Below, in pieces: positions 8,486 through 17,016 of a stretch of DNA of 64,000 nt. Position numbers and translations under genes: made by a program. Origin of the DNA: Prosthecobacter debontii (GTDB lineage: Bacteria; Verrucomicrobiota; Verrucomicrobiia; Verrucomicrobiales; Verrucomicrobiaceae); assembly GCA_945860295.1 (NCBI GenBank), contig CAMAQH010000008.1:1-64000 (forward strand). The letters are read 5' to 3'. The notes under the pieces are model-generated. The model made no database searches. It was not told where the DNA came from and was given only the letters and a program-made list of their open reading frames with translations. Numbering within the stretch: the stretch's first letter is position 1; each line of letters opens with the position of its first letter.

Positions 8486-9445
8486 ATGATCCTTCTCACT
8501 CCATCTAGTTATCGCAGGCATTCCGGTGCCGCTTTACTCGCGGTGCTGTGGGTCATCGCGCTGCTGATTGGGCTAGTGGCGGGAGCCTCTCTGCTACTCA
8601 CCCAGGATCTCGATTCGGCATCAGCGAAGCGGCAAATATTCCGTGCGCGCACGCTGGCTGAAGGCGCGCTGGCTATCGCCATGAACCCAGATGTAAAGCC
8701 TGATGATCCCCTACTGCGCCGGCAGTTATTGGACGATGAACAGTATGAAGTGCAGATGACGGGTGAGGATGGCTTAATCAATCCCAACGTGCTTCTTCAA
8801 AAGGTAGATCGTGAGACCTTCCGCCGCATCTTCCACTCATGGGGAATGAACTTGCAACAAGCAGATAAACTGATCGACGCCATGCTGGATTGGGTGGATG
8901 CCGATGATTTTAAACACATCAACGGAGCAGAGAAAAAAGAATACGGCTTCAATGGCATGCCTTTTAACCGCCCGTTTCGTAACATCGAAGAGATGTCCAT
9001 GGTGCGTGGAATGCAGGAGGTGGAGCAAGCCTACCCAGAGTGGCGCACTTGGTTCAGTGTCTATGCCAGTGGTATGTTGGATGTGTTTGATGCGCGACCA
9101 GAAGTCATCTCCGCCGTTCTCGGCGTAGACTTACGCAGAGCGCAAAGTTTCCGCAGCCAGCGGCTAGGGCGTGACGGTATCATGAACACGCCAGACGATC
9201 TGCCTCGTGACCCGAGCGTTCTAGGATTGCTCGGCATTCCTGCTGGCTCGCCGCAAAGCAGCTTTGTCTCTGTTCAAAGCACCACTCAACGCATTGTCAT
9301 CCGCGTGCGAGTTGGTGATCTTGAGCGCGAACTTTCTGCCGTGACTCAAGGAGCTATCGGCTCAAGAACAACCGCCATCCTGTGGATGAGTGAGACGAAT
9401 CCGATCGTGGATCAAACCACGCAGACAAAGCCGATCACTCAGTGA
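8486..9445 (+). CDS. gspK: Pseudopilus tip protein GspK
   Basis: A 319-residue protein with leader R-R-H-S-G|A-A-L-L-A-V-L-W-V, lacking Glu at +5 as is characteristic of GspK, then a large periplasmic domain with the helix-hairpin-helix-like D-A-M-L-D-W-V-D-A-D-D region (about residues 130-145) and a second G-V-D-L-R-R region. It is longer than the other pseudopilins, as expected. It is the last gene of the visible operon; gspC, gspD, gspL and gspM are not in this window. Its 3' end overlaps the convergent transpeptidase gene by 11 bases. Confidence 0.85.
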   Translation: MILLTPSSYRRHSGAALLAVLWVIALLIGLVAGASLLLTQDLDSASAKRQIFRARTLAEGALAIAMNPDVKPDDPLLRRQLLDDEQYEVQMTGEDGLINPNVLLQKVDRETFRRIFHSWGMNLQQADKLIDAMLDWVDADDFKHINGAEKKEYGFNGMPFNRPFRNIEEMSMVRGMQEVEQAYPEWRTWFSVYASGMLDVFDARPEVISAVLGVDLRRAQSFRSQRLGRDGIMNTPDDLPRDPSVLGLLGIPAGSPQSSFVSVQSTTQRIVIRVRVGDLERELSAVTQGAIGSRTTAILWMSETNPIVDQTTQTKPITQ

Positions 9446-10157
9446 TCTTGATCGGTGTGCCTACCGGACTCACTTCAAAGAACTTCATCGCCATGTGTGT
9501 CGGCAGGCGGATGCAACCGTGTGAGTCAGCATAGCCAGGCAAGTAACCCTCATGCATCCCCACAGCACCCGTGACGCGCATGAACCAGTGCATCTTAGCA
9601 CCATCAAAAATTGCGCCGCGCGGACGTGGGTCTTTTCGATTATCGATCTGCGTCTTCAGTATGTTTTTATCCTTGTCGATGTAGTCACCGTAAACGGAGG
9701 AGAGATGATCGTGATCCTTTTCCATCACAGAAAAGCTGCCCCGAGGTGTCGGGAAGGCAGGACTGCCAGTGCAGACTGGAGAGGCGCCGACCAGGCTGTC
9801 ACCCCTGTAATAGTATGCCATCTGGTCACTGATATCGATGTGCATGCGAGGGCTACCGCTGACCCCATCACCTTTCCAGAAGGACTTATCGATTGCCGCT
9901 GAAACTTTCTGAGTGGGACGACCGAAACCATGAAGCCCAAAATTGGGAATGTTGAATTTAGGTAATCTAGGCTTCGGCATTTTAACCAGCCCAAATGGCG
10001 TGATTTGAACGGTACGCGGCACCGCCGTAATGTAGTAGCCACCACCCGGCGCGACTCCACTGTAGTAGCGAGTGACTCGAGTCACTGAACAGCTGGTGGC
10101 CGTGAGCAGACAGATCAAAGATAAGCCGAGGCGGGACATGAGGGAGCTTTGAGTCAT
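9435..10157 (-). CDS. L,D-transpeptidase (YkuD) with lipoprotein-like leader
   Basis: About 240 residues with a hydrophobic leader ending L-T-A-T-S-C, a plausible but non-ideal lipobox. The C-terminal YkuD domain holds the catalytic motif S-H-G-C-I-R-L-P with the nucleophilic Cys, preceded by a conserved G-M-H-E-G region. Family role: forms 3-3 peptidoglycan cross-links or attaches proteins to peptidoglycan in the periplasm. The frame is open up to 10196, but starts at 10157 or 10139 give a more normal signal sequence; 10157 is used here. It is transcribed divergently from the phosphatase gene at 10346 across a 150-base gap. Confidence 0.85.
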   Translation of the reverse strand: MTQSSLMSRLGLSLICLLTATSCSVTRVTRYYSGVAPGGGYYITAVPRTVQITPFGLVKMPKPRLPKFNIPNFGLHGFGRPTQKVSAAIDKSFWKGDGVSGSPRMHIDISDQMAYYYRGDSLVGASPVCTGSPAFPTPRGSFSVMEKDHDHLSSVYGDYIDKDKNILKTQIDNRKDPRPRGAIFDGAKMHWFMRVTGAVGMHEGYLPGYADSHGCIRLPTHMAMKFFEVSPVGTPIKITE

Positions 10158-10345
10158 TGGAGGTGGCTTGATAGCTGAAAAGTTCGACTGAGACAATAGC
10201 TCGCTCTACTTTTCACCCACGACATGAAGCATCTTCACGGCCTGTCACACAGGAAAATTTGCGCGTCTGACTGTGCGAGGCTAGTGCAGGTCCCTCTGTA
10301 GCCCACTGATCAAAGTGGCACAGATGCTGTTTAGCTAAATCTCCC

Positions 10346-10837
10346 ATGACCGACTCATTCAAACTCCTCTTCGTCTGCATGGGTAATATCTGTCGTTCTC
10401 CAGCCGCTGAAGGCGTGATGCGTCACCTCGTGACTCAGGCCAGCCTCGACTCACAAATCCAGATCGACTCGGCGGGCACTGGCGGCTGGCACAGCGGAGC
10501 GCGTGCCGATCACCGAATGCGTGCCGCAGCCACGGCGCGTGGTTACGATCTCACCAGCATGGCTCGTCAGGTCAAAGACACCGATTTGGAGGAGTTCGAT
10601 CTCGTGGTCATTATGGACGATCAGAACCGCCGCGACCTGCGTGCCTTTGATCGCGAGCGCCAGCATGATGCCAAAGTCCGCTTCCTTTGTGAATTCTGCA
10701 CCCAGCGCACCGAGAAAGAAGTTCCTGATCCCTATTATGGGGGTCAGCAGGGCTTTGAAAACGTGCTCGATCTTCTTGAAGACGGCTGCTCTGGCCTACT
10801 GAAGCATGTGCAGAACCAGCTCAAGCCCACCTGTTAA
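10346..10837 (+). CDS. Low-molecular-weight protein-tyrosine phosphatase
   Basis: A 163-residue cytoplasmic enzyme with the P-loop V-C-M-G-N-I-C-R-S-P near the N-terminus (C-x5-R-S) and the general-acid loop V-P-D-P-Y-Y-G-G near residue 128. Both are diagnostic of the LMW-PTP family. Bacterial members often dephosphorylate tyrosine kinases of polysaccharide export, but no such kinase is adjacent; a degenerate one lies about 30 kb away. It is a single gene, convergent with the thioredoxin-like gene 11 bases downstream. Confidence 0.93.
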   Translation: MTDSFKLLFVCMGNICRSPAAEGVMRHLVTQASLDSQIQIDSAGTGGWHSGARADHRMRAAATARGYDLTSMARQVKDTDLEEFDLVVIMDDQNRRDLRAFDRERQHDAKVRFLCEFCTQRTEKEVPDPYYGGQQGFENVLDLLEDGCSGLLKHVQNQLKPTC

Positions 10838-10848
10838 AGTCCGCTGTA

Positions 10849-11772
10849 TCAGGCCCCCGGAGCCTTGATCTCAGGGTCGATCTTTTGCAGCGCGCTCCAC
10901 AGTCCCGGATCTTGTGGGTGACCATTAAAGAGCACCTTGCCGTCTGGCCCGATCAGGATCATTCGCGGGATGCTTTCGATCTCCAGCATCTTGGTGAAAG
11001 GGCGCTCGACTGGTTCGATCAGCCATGGGAACTCGATGTCCTGCTCGCCGCGCACTTTCTCTGCCACCGCCTCCGCATTCTCATCATCCTTGTTCATTCC
11101 GGCCACCACGATCCCTTGCTTTGACAGAAGCTCAGCCTTTTTCTTCAGCTCAGGCATCAGTTGCATGCACGGTCCGCACCAAGAGGCCCAAAAGTCCAAC
11201 AGCACCGCTTTCTTTCCCGCCATCTGATCCGCCAGCGTCGTGGCCTCGCCCTTTGAGGTGACCAAGGCCAATTGCAGATCAATCTTCATCGTCTCCATCT
11301 TCGCTTCACGGCGACCTTTCTCGATGGTTTGGACAAACAGTGGCGATTGGCCTGGGCTAAGCCACATCGCCTCCAGCACATGCTTTTTGAACCCTACCTC
11401 ATCCTTCTTGCTCTGCGCATCCAGAGCCTTTGTGAACTCAATGAAAGCACGAATATCATCCGCCGACTTGATGCCTGCTGATTGCGCCGAATCAAAGTTC
11501 GCGGCCAGCACTTCCATCTCCGGCAGCATCTTCACCAGCCACGCCGCATCTTGCTTGCGCAGCCCCCAGATCAGTTTCGCCTCAATCAATTGCTGTCGCG
11601 GCACACCCGCCTTTCCTGCCTCCTTCGTTGCTGCGAGTAGCTCTTCAGCCGTGGCACTCGGATTGAACAACTTCTGCATCAACTCCTGTGGCACAGCCGA
11701 CGGAGCCGAAACCTGAGCCTGAGTCATCTGAAGCAAAGCCAAGACAGTGAGAAAAAAGAGAGCGCATTTCAT
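10849..11772 (-). CDS. TlpA-like periplasmic thioredoxin-fold protein
   Basis: A protein of about 307 residues with signal peptide (M-K-C-A-L-F-F-L-T-V...T-Q-A), an Ala-rich helical N-terminal region of about 150 residues, and a C-terminal TlpA/AhpC-TSA domain with W-A-S-W-C-G-P-C, the redox-active C-x2-C. Family role: thiol-disulfide exchange in the periplasm, often in cytochrome maturation or as a lipid/stress reductase. The frame is open upstream to 11925, but that part overlaps the divergent amidohydrolase gene; the signal peptide fixes the start at 11772 (or 11781). Confidence 0.88.
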   Translation of the reverse strand: MKCALFFLTVLALLQMTQAQVSAPSAVPQELMQKLFNPSATAEELLAATKEAGKAGVPRQQLIEAKLIWGLRKQDAAWLVKMLPEMEVLAANFDSAQSAGIKSADDIRAFIEFTKALDAQSKKDEVGFKKHVLEAMWLSPGQSPLFVQTIEKGRREAKMETMKIDLQLALVTSKGEATTLADQMAGKKAVLLDFWASWCGPCMQLMPELKKKAELLSKQGIVVAGMNKDDENAEAVAEKVRGEQDIEFPWLIEPVERPFTKMLEIESIPRMILIGPDGKVLFNGHPQDPGLWSALQKIDPEIKAPGA

Positions 11773-11856
11773 AGTAAACATGAACGTGCGCATTTCGCCG
11801 AAACTGTCCACCAACCATGATGGCAGATTTTCGATTCCAAGTAATATTACACCCAT

Positions 11857-12708
11857 ATGATCATCGACATCCATTCCCACGCCTGGAACTTCCCTGCCGA
11901 TTTCTCTGACGACTTCATTCATCAAGCAACTCGTGCGCGACCTGGAGTAAAGGTGGACATGAGCGCGACGTATGAAGCCTACCGCGCCTCGGCGCCCGAG
12001 GACACATGCACCGTAGTTTTCGGCGGCAAAGCCAAACTCAGCGGTCTGTGGGTCGATGACAAAACCGTAGCGGATTATGTAGCGCGCGATTCGCAGCGGT
12101 TGATCGGCTTTTTATCCGTCGATCCGACACAAGATGGCTGGGAACGTGAGATGCGTGTCGGGAACGAAGAACTCGGCCTCCGCGGCATTAAGCTGTTGCC
12201 GATGTATGCCGGATTCAGCCCCGATGATCCAAAGCTGAAGCCACTGTGGCAATACGCCGAGCTGAACTCATTGCCCGTGCTGCTGCACATGGGTACAACC
12301 TTCATCGCACAGGCACCGCTGGCCTTCACACTGCCGCGTTTGATCGAACCCGTCGCCCTGAAGCATCCCGGCGTGAAGATCATCCTCGCGCATCTCGGCC
12401 ATCCGTATGAAGGCGAGTGCCTGGCGACGATTCGCAAGCACGAGAACGTCTTTACCGATGTCAGCGCGCTGCACTACCGCCCGTGGCAGCTCTACAACTC
12501 GCTGATGCTTGCGCAGGAATACGGCGTGTGGCACAAGCTGCTCTTTGGCACCGACTTTCCCTTCACCACCGTGAATGCAAGCATCGACGGCATCCGCAAA
12601 CTCAACGACATGCTGGAAGGCACCAAGCTGCCACGGCTGGATGCGGCGCAGATCGAAGCGATGATTCACCGCGACTCGCTGACGCTGCTGGGGCTTACTC
12701 GAACTTGA
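11857..12708 (+). CDS. Amidohydrolase-family metal-dependent hydrolase
   Basis: A 283-residue TIM-barrel hydrolase of the Amidohydro_2 type: N-terminal metal motif I-D-I-H-S-H, a central H-L-G-H-P strand (about residue 179), D-V-S-A-L-H, and F-G-T-D-F-P with the metal-binding Asp near 230. No signal peptide, so cytoplasmic. The family covers decarboxylases and lactone or amide hydrolases; the substrate is not readable from sequence. The gene is divergent from tlpA and its last 14 bases overlap the convergent gene that follows. Confidence 0.85.
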   Translation: MIIDIHSHAWNFPADFSDDFIHQATRARPGVKVDMSATYEAYRASAPEDTCTVVFGGKAKLSGLWVDDKTVADYVARDSQRLIGFLSVDPTQDGWEREMRVGNEELGLRGIKLLPMYAGFSPDDPKLKPLWQYAELNSLPVLLHMGTTFIAQAPLAFTLPRLIEPVALKHPGVKIILAHLGHPYEGECLATIRKHENVFTDVSALHYRPWQLYNSLMLAQEYGVWHKLLFGTDFPFTTVNASIDGIRKLNDMLEGTKLPRLDAAQIEAMIHRDSLTLLGLTRT

Positions 12709-14221
12709 TCGAGTAAAGATCGGCGTCCTTCAACGCAAAGCGCAGCCGCACGGCCTTCCCGGCGAGTGAGCTGACATCGGTGCCGCTTTTCCACACGACG
12801 GTGCGTTCGAGCGCATCGCCGAAATGCTCTTCACAGTCACTCAAAGCGAAGCCGGGCATCGCTTTGCCATTCGCGTCCTGGATTTCGACCTTCACGCCAC
12901 CGGCGGCGGAGGTGGCGAAATTCATCGTGAGCTTCTTGCCAATGAAGGTGAGAGGTTTGGTGATCAGCTCGCCACCTCTCATCGATGCGTTGATGGAAAC
13001 AAAACCATCCAAGCGCAGTGTGTAGCGGCGTAGTTCGCTACTCTTGCCAGTCCAGTAACTTTCCGTGGCGTAAAAGGATAGTTCGTTCGGCGCACCTTCG
13101 AGCGCAGACTTGGTCTCCACGGCATGCCACGCGATGTATTGATGGCCGTAGTTCCAGGTGCCGGGACGCTCGATGCCGGGCGGGAGGAAGGCCTCGTTCC
13201 AGCGTTTAAAGGTCACGCCATCGCGGCTGGCCATGAAGAGACCTTCGGTGACGACCATGCCGTAGCGGTTGCTGGCCTTGGAGCGCCACTCGCGGTGCTC
13301 GCGCTCGGGCAGCGCACGCATGCTTTCGGACCATCCACGCTCGATGTAGCGCGTGGGAAAACCGATCAGCAGATGCGGCGCACGGTGGTAGGGCTTCACT
13401 TGATTCGTGTAAAGCTGCTCGCTCGGCGAGTCGACGTAGCTCAGGTCATGCTGATTCTCCCAGTGAATAAAATCCTTCGACGTGGCGGTGCGGATGGCGC
13501 GATCACCGGAGGGCTTCCAGTTCTTCTCATCGGTCGTGCCACCGGTGAAGTAGCGCCAGTAGGCACGGTATTGGCCGCTGTGCGCGTCCCAAAACGCGAG
13601 GTTCTGCGAATCAAACGCGCCGTCCGTAATGACAGGCGCATCCGCCATCGGCGACCACCGCAAGCCATCGGAAGATTTCAGCGCGAGCAGTCCCTTCGGT
13701 GAATTCGAGCGCACGATGGCCTTAAACTTCGCATCCGCAGGTGCGGAGGGATTTTCATCTTTGAAGACAGCGGGATGACCACCGTCCGGGTCCACCTTCC
13801 CCATCTTGCCATGCGGGATGACGATGTTATTTGCCTTCGAGCCTTTGAACTCATGCAAGCCCAGCTCCGGCTTGCGCCAATGAATGCCGTCGTCGCTTTC
13901 GGCGTAGCAGGTGAAAAGCGGATGCTCGCCCGTGTTCACCTTGCCGGGCGCGGTGACGGTGAGCTGCCAGCTCTTGTAGTACATGCGATATTTGTCGCCG
14001 TCCTTGAAGATGCTGTGGTAGCCGCTTCCGCTGCCTTCCCATGGCATGTCATGCGTGATAGCGATCTCCTGCGGCTGCGGATGATGCAGGCGCTGCTCGG
14101 CCTTGCCGCTGAGCTTTTCGATGAGTAAGTCGTCCACGAACAATTCGCGGCGCGAGCCAATATTTATAGTATCCGCAGAAAGGGAGGAAAAAGACAGAAG
14201 AGCGATGAAGAGCAGTTTCAT
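12695..14221 (-). CDS. Secreted glycoside-hydrolase-like (five-bladed propeller) protein
   Basis: A 508-residue protein with signal peptide (about 1-16) followed by S-R-R-E-L-F-V-D-D-L-L-I, the opening of a secreted family common in Planctomycetes and Verrucomicrobiota. Repeats such as Y-R-M-Y-Y-K, W-R-K-P-E-L-G and L-R-W-S-P-M resemble GH32/GH43 five-bladed propeller blades. A C-terminal beta-sandwich (about 400-508) probably packs on it. Catalytic residues cannot be assigned confidently. It probably acts on extracellular or periplasmic carbohydrate. Neighbouring sugar-acid and hydrolase genes support a polysaccharide-degradation context. Confidence 0.7.
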   Translation of the reverse strand: MKLLFIALLSFSSLSADTINIGSRRELFVDDLLIEKLSGKAEQRLHHPQPQEIAITHDMPWEGSGSGYHSIFKDGDKYRMYYKSWQLTVTAPGKVNTGEHPLFTCYAESDDGIHWRKPELGLHEFKGSKANNIVIPHGKMGKVDPDGGHPAVFKDENPSAPADAKFKAIVRSNSPKGLLALKSSDGLRWSPMADAPVITDGAFDSQNLAFWDAHSGQYRAYWRYFTGGTTDEKNWKPSGDRAIRTATSKDFIHWENQHDLSYVDSPSEQLYTNQVKPYHRAPHLLIGFPTRYIERGWSESMRALPEREHREWRSKASNRYGMVVTEGLFMASRDGVTFKRWNEAFLPPGIERPGTWNYGHQYIAWHAVETKSALEGAPNELSFYATESYWTGKSSELRRYTLRLDGFVSINASMRGGELITKPLTFIGKKLTMNFATSAAGGVKVEIQDANGKAMPGFALSDCEEHFGDALERTVVWKSGTDVSSLAGKAVRLRFALKDADLYSIKFE

Positions 14222-14325
14222 GCGCAGACCTACGCATCCAGATGGTAAAATAATGGCGGGTATGAAGATGTTCTGAAGGATTCTTGTTCTCCCATCATTT
14301 TACCCCTCATCGTTCTACCGCTGTG

Positions 14326-15747
14326 ATGAAACCTTCCCGCACCGAAGACCCCACGCCACAAAGCCGCTGCCGTTTTGCGCTTGCGTGGTGCGACATCACG
14401 CCGCCGACGGACATTTATCATCGCATGTGGGGCGCAGCGAAGCATGAGCGTGCCACTGGCGTGCATCGTCCGCTGCGGGCCACCGTGACCGTCTTTGCGC
14501 CGATGGAAGGCAGCGAGCGACAGATCCTGCTCACGCTCGATCATTGCGTGATGGGAGCTGCCGAGCATGCGAACCTCGTTGCTCAAGCGGCGGAGATTGG
14601 TGGTGTGGCGAAGGAGGAGATTCTCGTCGTCTTCTCGCACACGCATGGTGCAGGCTTGATGGGACTAGATCGTGCCTCGTTGCCCGGTGGAGAACTGATT
14701 CCGCCGTATTTGCAGTCACTCGGCGAAAAAGCGGGCGATTTGATCCGCGATGCCATCGCCTCGCTCCAGCCTGCGGGCATCGTGTATGGCCGCGGCAGGT
14801 GCTCGCTGGCCACGCATCGTGATTTTTGGGACGGGCAGCAGTTCATCTGTGGTCACAATCCCGGCGTGCCAGCCGACGACACCGTCATCGTCGCCCGCGT
14901 GACCGATGACGATGGCAAAATGCTCGCTAGCATCGTGAACTACGCCTGCCATCCCACCACGCTCGCGTGGGAAAACACACTCATCAGCCCTGACTACATC
15001 GGCGCGATGCGCGAACTCGTCGAACGCGACACCGGCGCTCCCTGCCTCTTCCTCCAAGGTGCCAGCGGCGAACTCGGCCCACGCGAAGGCTTCGTCGGCG
15101 ACACCGCTGTGGCGGATCGAAATGGCCGCGAACTCGGTTACGCCGCTCTCTCAGCCCTCACCGCCCTTCCCGCCGCCGGGACGACCTTTGTGTATGCCGG
15201 CCCCGTCGTCTCCGGAGCCACGCTCGGCTCGTGGAAGCATGAAAACATCGATATCGCCGAAAAAGACACCTGGAAGCTCCAACGCTGGCACGAGCCGCTA
15301 ACCTATCGCCCCGGCCAGCCTACCATCGAGCAAACCCAAGCCGAACTCGATCAATTTAAGTATGACGAAGCCGCCGCCCGCGCCGCTGGCGATGAAACCC
15401 GCGCCGCCGACTGCAGCGCCATGGCCGAACGCAAAACCCGCTTCCTCCATCGCCAACACCAGCTCCCGCCCGGCGAAGCCTACCCGCTCCAAGTCGTCCT
15501 CTGGCACCTCGGCGATGCCATCTGGCTCGGCGTCCAAGGCGAAAGCTACTCCCTCCTCCAAACCGAACTCCGCCGCCGCTTCCCAGAGAAAATCATCGTC
15601 GTTTCGACCATCGCCGCCGACTGGGGTGCCAGCTATCTGCCGCATCGCGAACTTTACGACACCGGCATCTACCAAGAGACCATCGCTGTCGTCGCTGCGG
15701 GGAGCTTGGAGCAACTCATCGAAGCTATTGCAGCACGAGTAGCATAG
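14326..15747 (+). CDS. Neutral/alkaline ceramidase-like hydrolase
   Basis: About 473 residues. Motifs of the neutral ceramidase N-terminal domain are present: D-I-T-P-P near the start, S-H-T-H-G-A-G (zinc-binding H-x-H), N-Y-A-C-H-P-T-T-L (second zinc His), and G-A-S-G-E-L-G-P. No clear signal peptide, and it is shorter than the 650-750-residue classical ceramidases, so it belongs to the shorter environmental branch whose substrate is unknown. The frame opens at a TTG (14284), but the ATG at 14326 is the better start. The last codons and the TAG stop (15745-15747) lie inside the REPIN-like repeat that follows, so the C-terminus has been rewritten by that element. Confidence 0.8.
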   Translation: MKPSRTEDPTPQSRCRFALAWCDITPPTDIYHRMWGAAKHERATGVHRPLRATVTVFAPMEGSERQILLTLDHCVMGAAEHANLVAQAAEIGGVAKEEILVVFSHTHGAGLMGLDRASLPGGELIPPYLQSLGEKAGDLIRDAIASLQPAGIVYGRGRCSLATHRDFWDGQQFICGHNPGVPADDTVIVARVTDDDGKMLASIVNYACHPTTLAWENTLISPDYIGAMRELVERDTGAPCLFLQGASGELGPREGFVGDTAVADRNGRELGYAALSALTALPAAGTTFVYAGPVVSGATLGSWKHENIDIAEKDTWKLQRWHEPLTYRPGQPTIEQTQAELDQFKYDEAAARAAGDETRAADCSAMAERKTRFLHRQHQLPPGEAYPLQVVLWHLGDAIWLGVQGESYSLLQTELRRRFPEKIIVVSTIAADWGASYLPHRELYDTGIYQETIAVVAAGSLEQLIEAIAARVA

Positions 15748-15823
15748 GCTTTCTAGCCTCCGTTTTTTCAAATCAACACATCACGAACCTCTTCCAACAC
15801 ACAGCCTAAAAAGGCTATGCTAC
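15739..15823. repeat. REPIN-like element: two inverted short palindromic arms
   Basis: The left arm starts GTAGCATAGGCT and contains the hairpin AGGCT-TTCT-AGCCT (15746-15759). The right arm contains AGCCT-AAAA-AGGCT (15803-15816) and ends GGCTATGCTAC. The outer arms are inverted copies of each other with one mismatch in the first twelve bases. Two palindromic units in opposite orientation with a short spacer is the REP-doublet layout. It spans the stop of the ceramidase-like gene and ends 4 bases before the ATG of the dehydratase gene. No RAYT (IS200-like) transposase is in the window. Confidence 0.6.
15746..15768 (+). terminator. Possible intrinsic terminator in the left REP arm
   Basis: A 5-bp stem (AGGCT/AGCCT) with a TTCT loop is followed by CCG and a run of six T. 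The stem is short, so strength is doubtful; it overlaps the stop codon of the upstream gene. Confidence 0.4.
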
Positions 15824-15827
15824 AGCC

Positions 15828-17006
15828 ATGAAAATCACCGCCATCGAAACCCTTGTCTGCCACGCCCGGATGCGAAACTGGATCTTTGTCAAAGTCGTCA
15901 CCGATCAGCCCGGCCTCATCGGCTGGGGAGAGGCGACGCTGGAGTGGCATACACGGAGCATCGTGGGAGCCATCGAAGACATGTCACATCTGCTCATCGG
16001 CGAGGACCCGACGCGGGTGGAGTATCTGTGGCAGATGATGTATCGGCAGCACTTCTGGCATGGGCACGGCATCGTGCGGGCCACGGCCATCGCGGGCATC
16101 GACCTCGCGCTATGGGACATTGTCGGCAAGGTGGCAAACATGCCGCTCTCGAAGATCTTCGGCGGGCCGGTGCGTGATTATGTGCGCACCTATTGCCACC
16201 TCGGAGGCGGGAAGATGGAGGATTTTTATCAGACACCCGCCGACAACGCGAAACGCTTCGCCGAACTGGCACAGCAGGCCGTGGCGGATGGTTACACGGC
16301 TTTCAAGAGCATGGCGGTGCCGAGCACGATGCCCATCGAAGGTATGAAACCCGTGCGCGCTGCCGCAGCCGCTGTCGCAGCCATGCGCGAAGCCGTGGGG
16401 CCGGACATCGACATCATGGTCGATTGCCATGCGCGGCCCTCACCGGCCATGGGGCTGAAGTTTGGCAAAGCGCTCGATGATTTCGGCCTCTACTTCTTCG
16501 AGGAGCCGTGCTGGCCGGAATGCGTCGATGGACTGGCCCGCATCAATGCCGCGCTGACCACGCCCGTGGCCAGCGGCGAACGCGTAACGAACCTGGAAGC
16601 CTTCAAAGACATGTTCGAGAAACGCGCCGTCGAAATCTGCCAGCTCGACATCACCCACTGCGGCGGCCTCAGTGCCGCCAAACGCATCGCCGCGCTTGCG
16701 GAGGCGCACCGCATCGCTCTTGCCCCGCACAATCCGCAAGGGCCCGTTAGCACCGCCGCGTCACTCGAATTCGGCTTCAGCCAGCCGAGCTACATCATCT
16801 GCGAAACCGTGCATAACGACGTGCCGTGGCGTCAGGACGTGGTCGAGGAAGGCTTCACCATCGAAACCAAAGGCCGCATCGTCCGCCCGAACACCAAGCC
16901 CGGTCTCGGCATCACCATCAACGAGGCCGAGGTGAAGAAGCATCCTTTCCAGCAGGAGATCGTGCTGCGTGAGTTCAGCCCAGATGGCGCGGTGACGGAT
17001 TGGTGA
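15828..17006 (+). CDS. Enolase-superfamily acid-sugar dehydratase (galactonate dehydratase-like)
   Basis: A 392-residue cytoplasmic enzyme of the mandelate racemase/muconate-lactonising fold. Visible: [11 protein letters not shown] in the capping region, metal ligands in V-D-C-H-A-R (D-x-H motif of acid-sugar dehydratases, near residue 200), F-E-E-P and S-G-E-R, and the C-terminal catalytic His in A-P-H-N-P-Q-G-P. These match the D-galactonate/gluconate dehydratase branch, which makes 2-keto-3-deoxy sugar acids. The next gene, 10 bases on, is an MFS carrier of the hexuronate/galactonate type, so the pair probably imports and dehydrates one sugar acid. Exact substrate undetermined. Confidence 0.85.
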   Translation: MKITAIETLVCHARMRNWIFVKVVTDQPGLIGWGEATLEWHTRSIVGAIEDMSHLLIGEDPTRVEYLWQMMYRQHFWHGHGIVRATAIAGIDLALWDIVGKVANMPLSKIFGGPVRDYVRTYCHLGGGKMEDFYQTPADNAKRFAELAQQAVADGYTAFKSMAVPSTMPIEGMKPVRAAAAAVAAMREAVGPDIDIMVDCHARPSPAMGLKFGKALDDFGLYFFEEPCWPECVDGLARINAALTTPVASGERVTNLEAFKDMFEKRAVEICQLDITHCGGLSAAKRIAALAEAHRIALAPHNPQGPVSTAASLEFGFSQPSYIICETVHNDVPWRQDVVEEGFTIETKGRIVRPNTKPGLGITINEAEVKKHPFQQEIVLREFSPDGAVTDW

Positions 17007-17016
17007 TCTTCCATTC

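Noticed and set aside
13124-13702. Open frame of 192 codons antisense to the propeller gene
   Set aside because: No family motif; explained by codon bias of the opposite strand.
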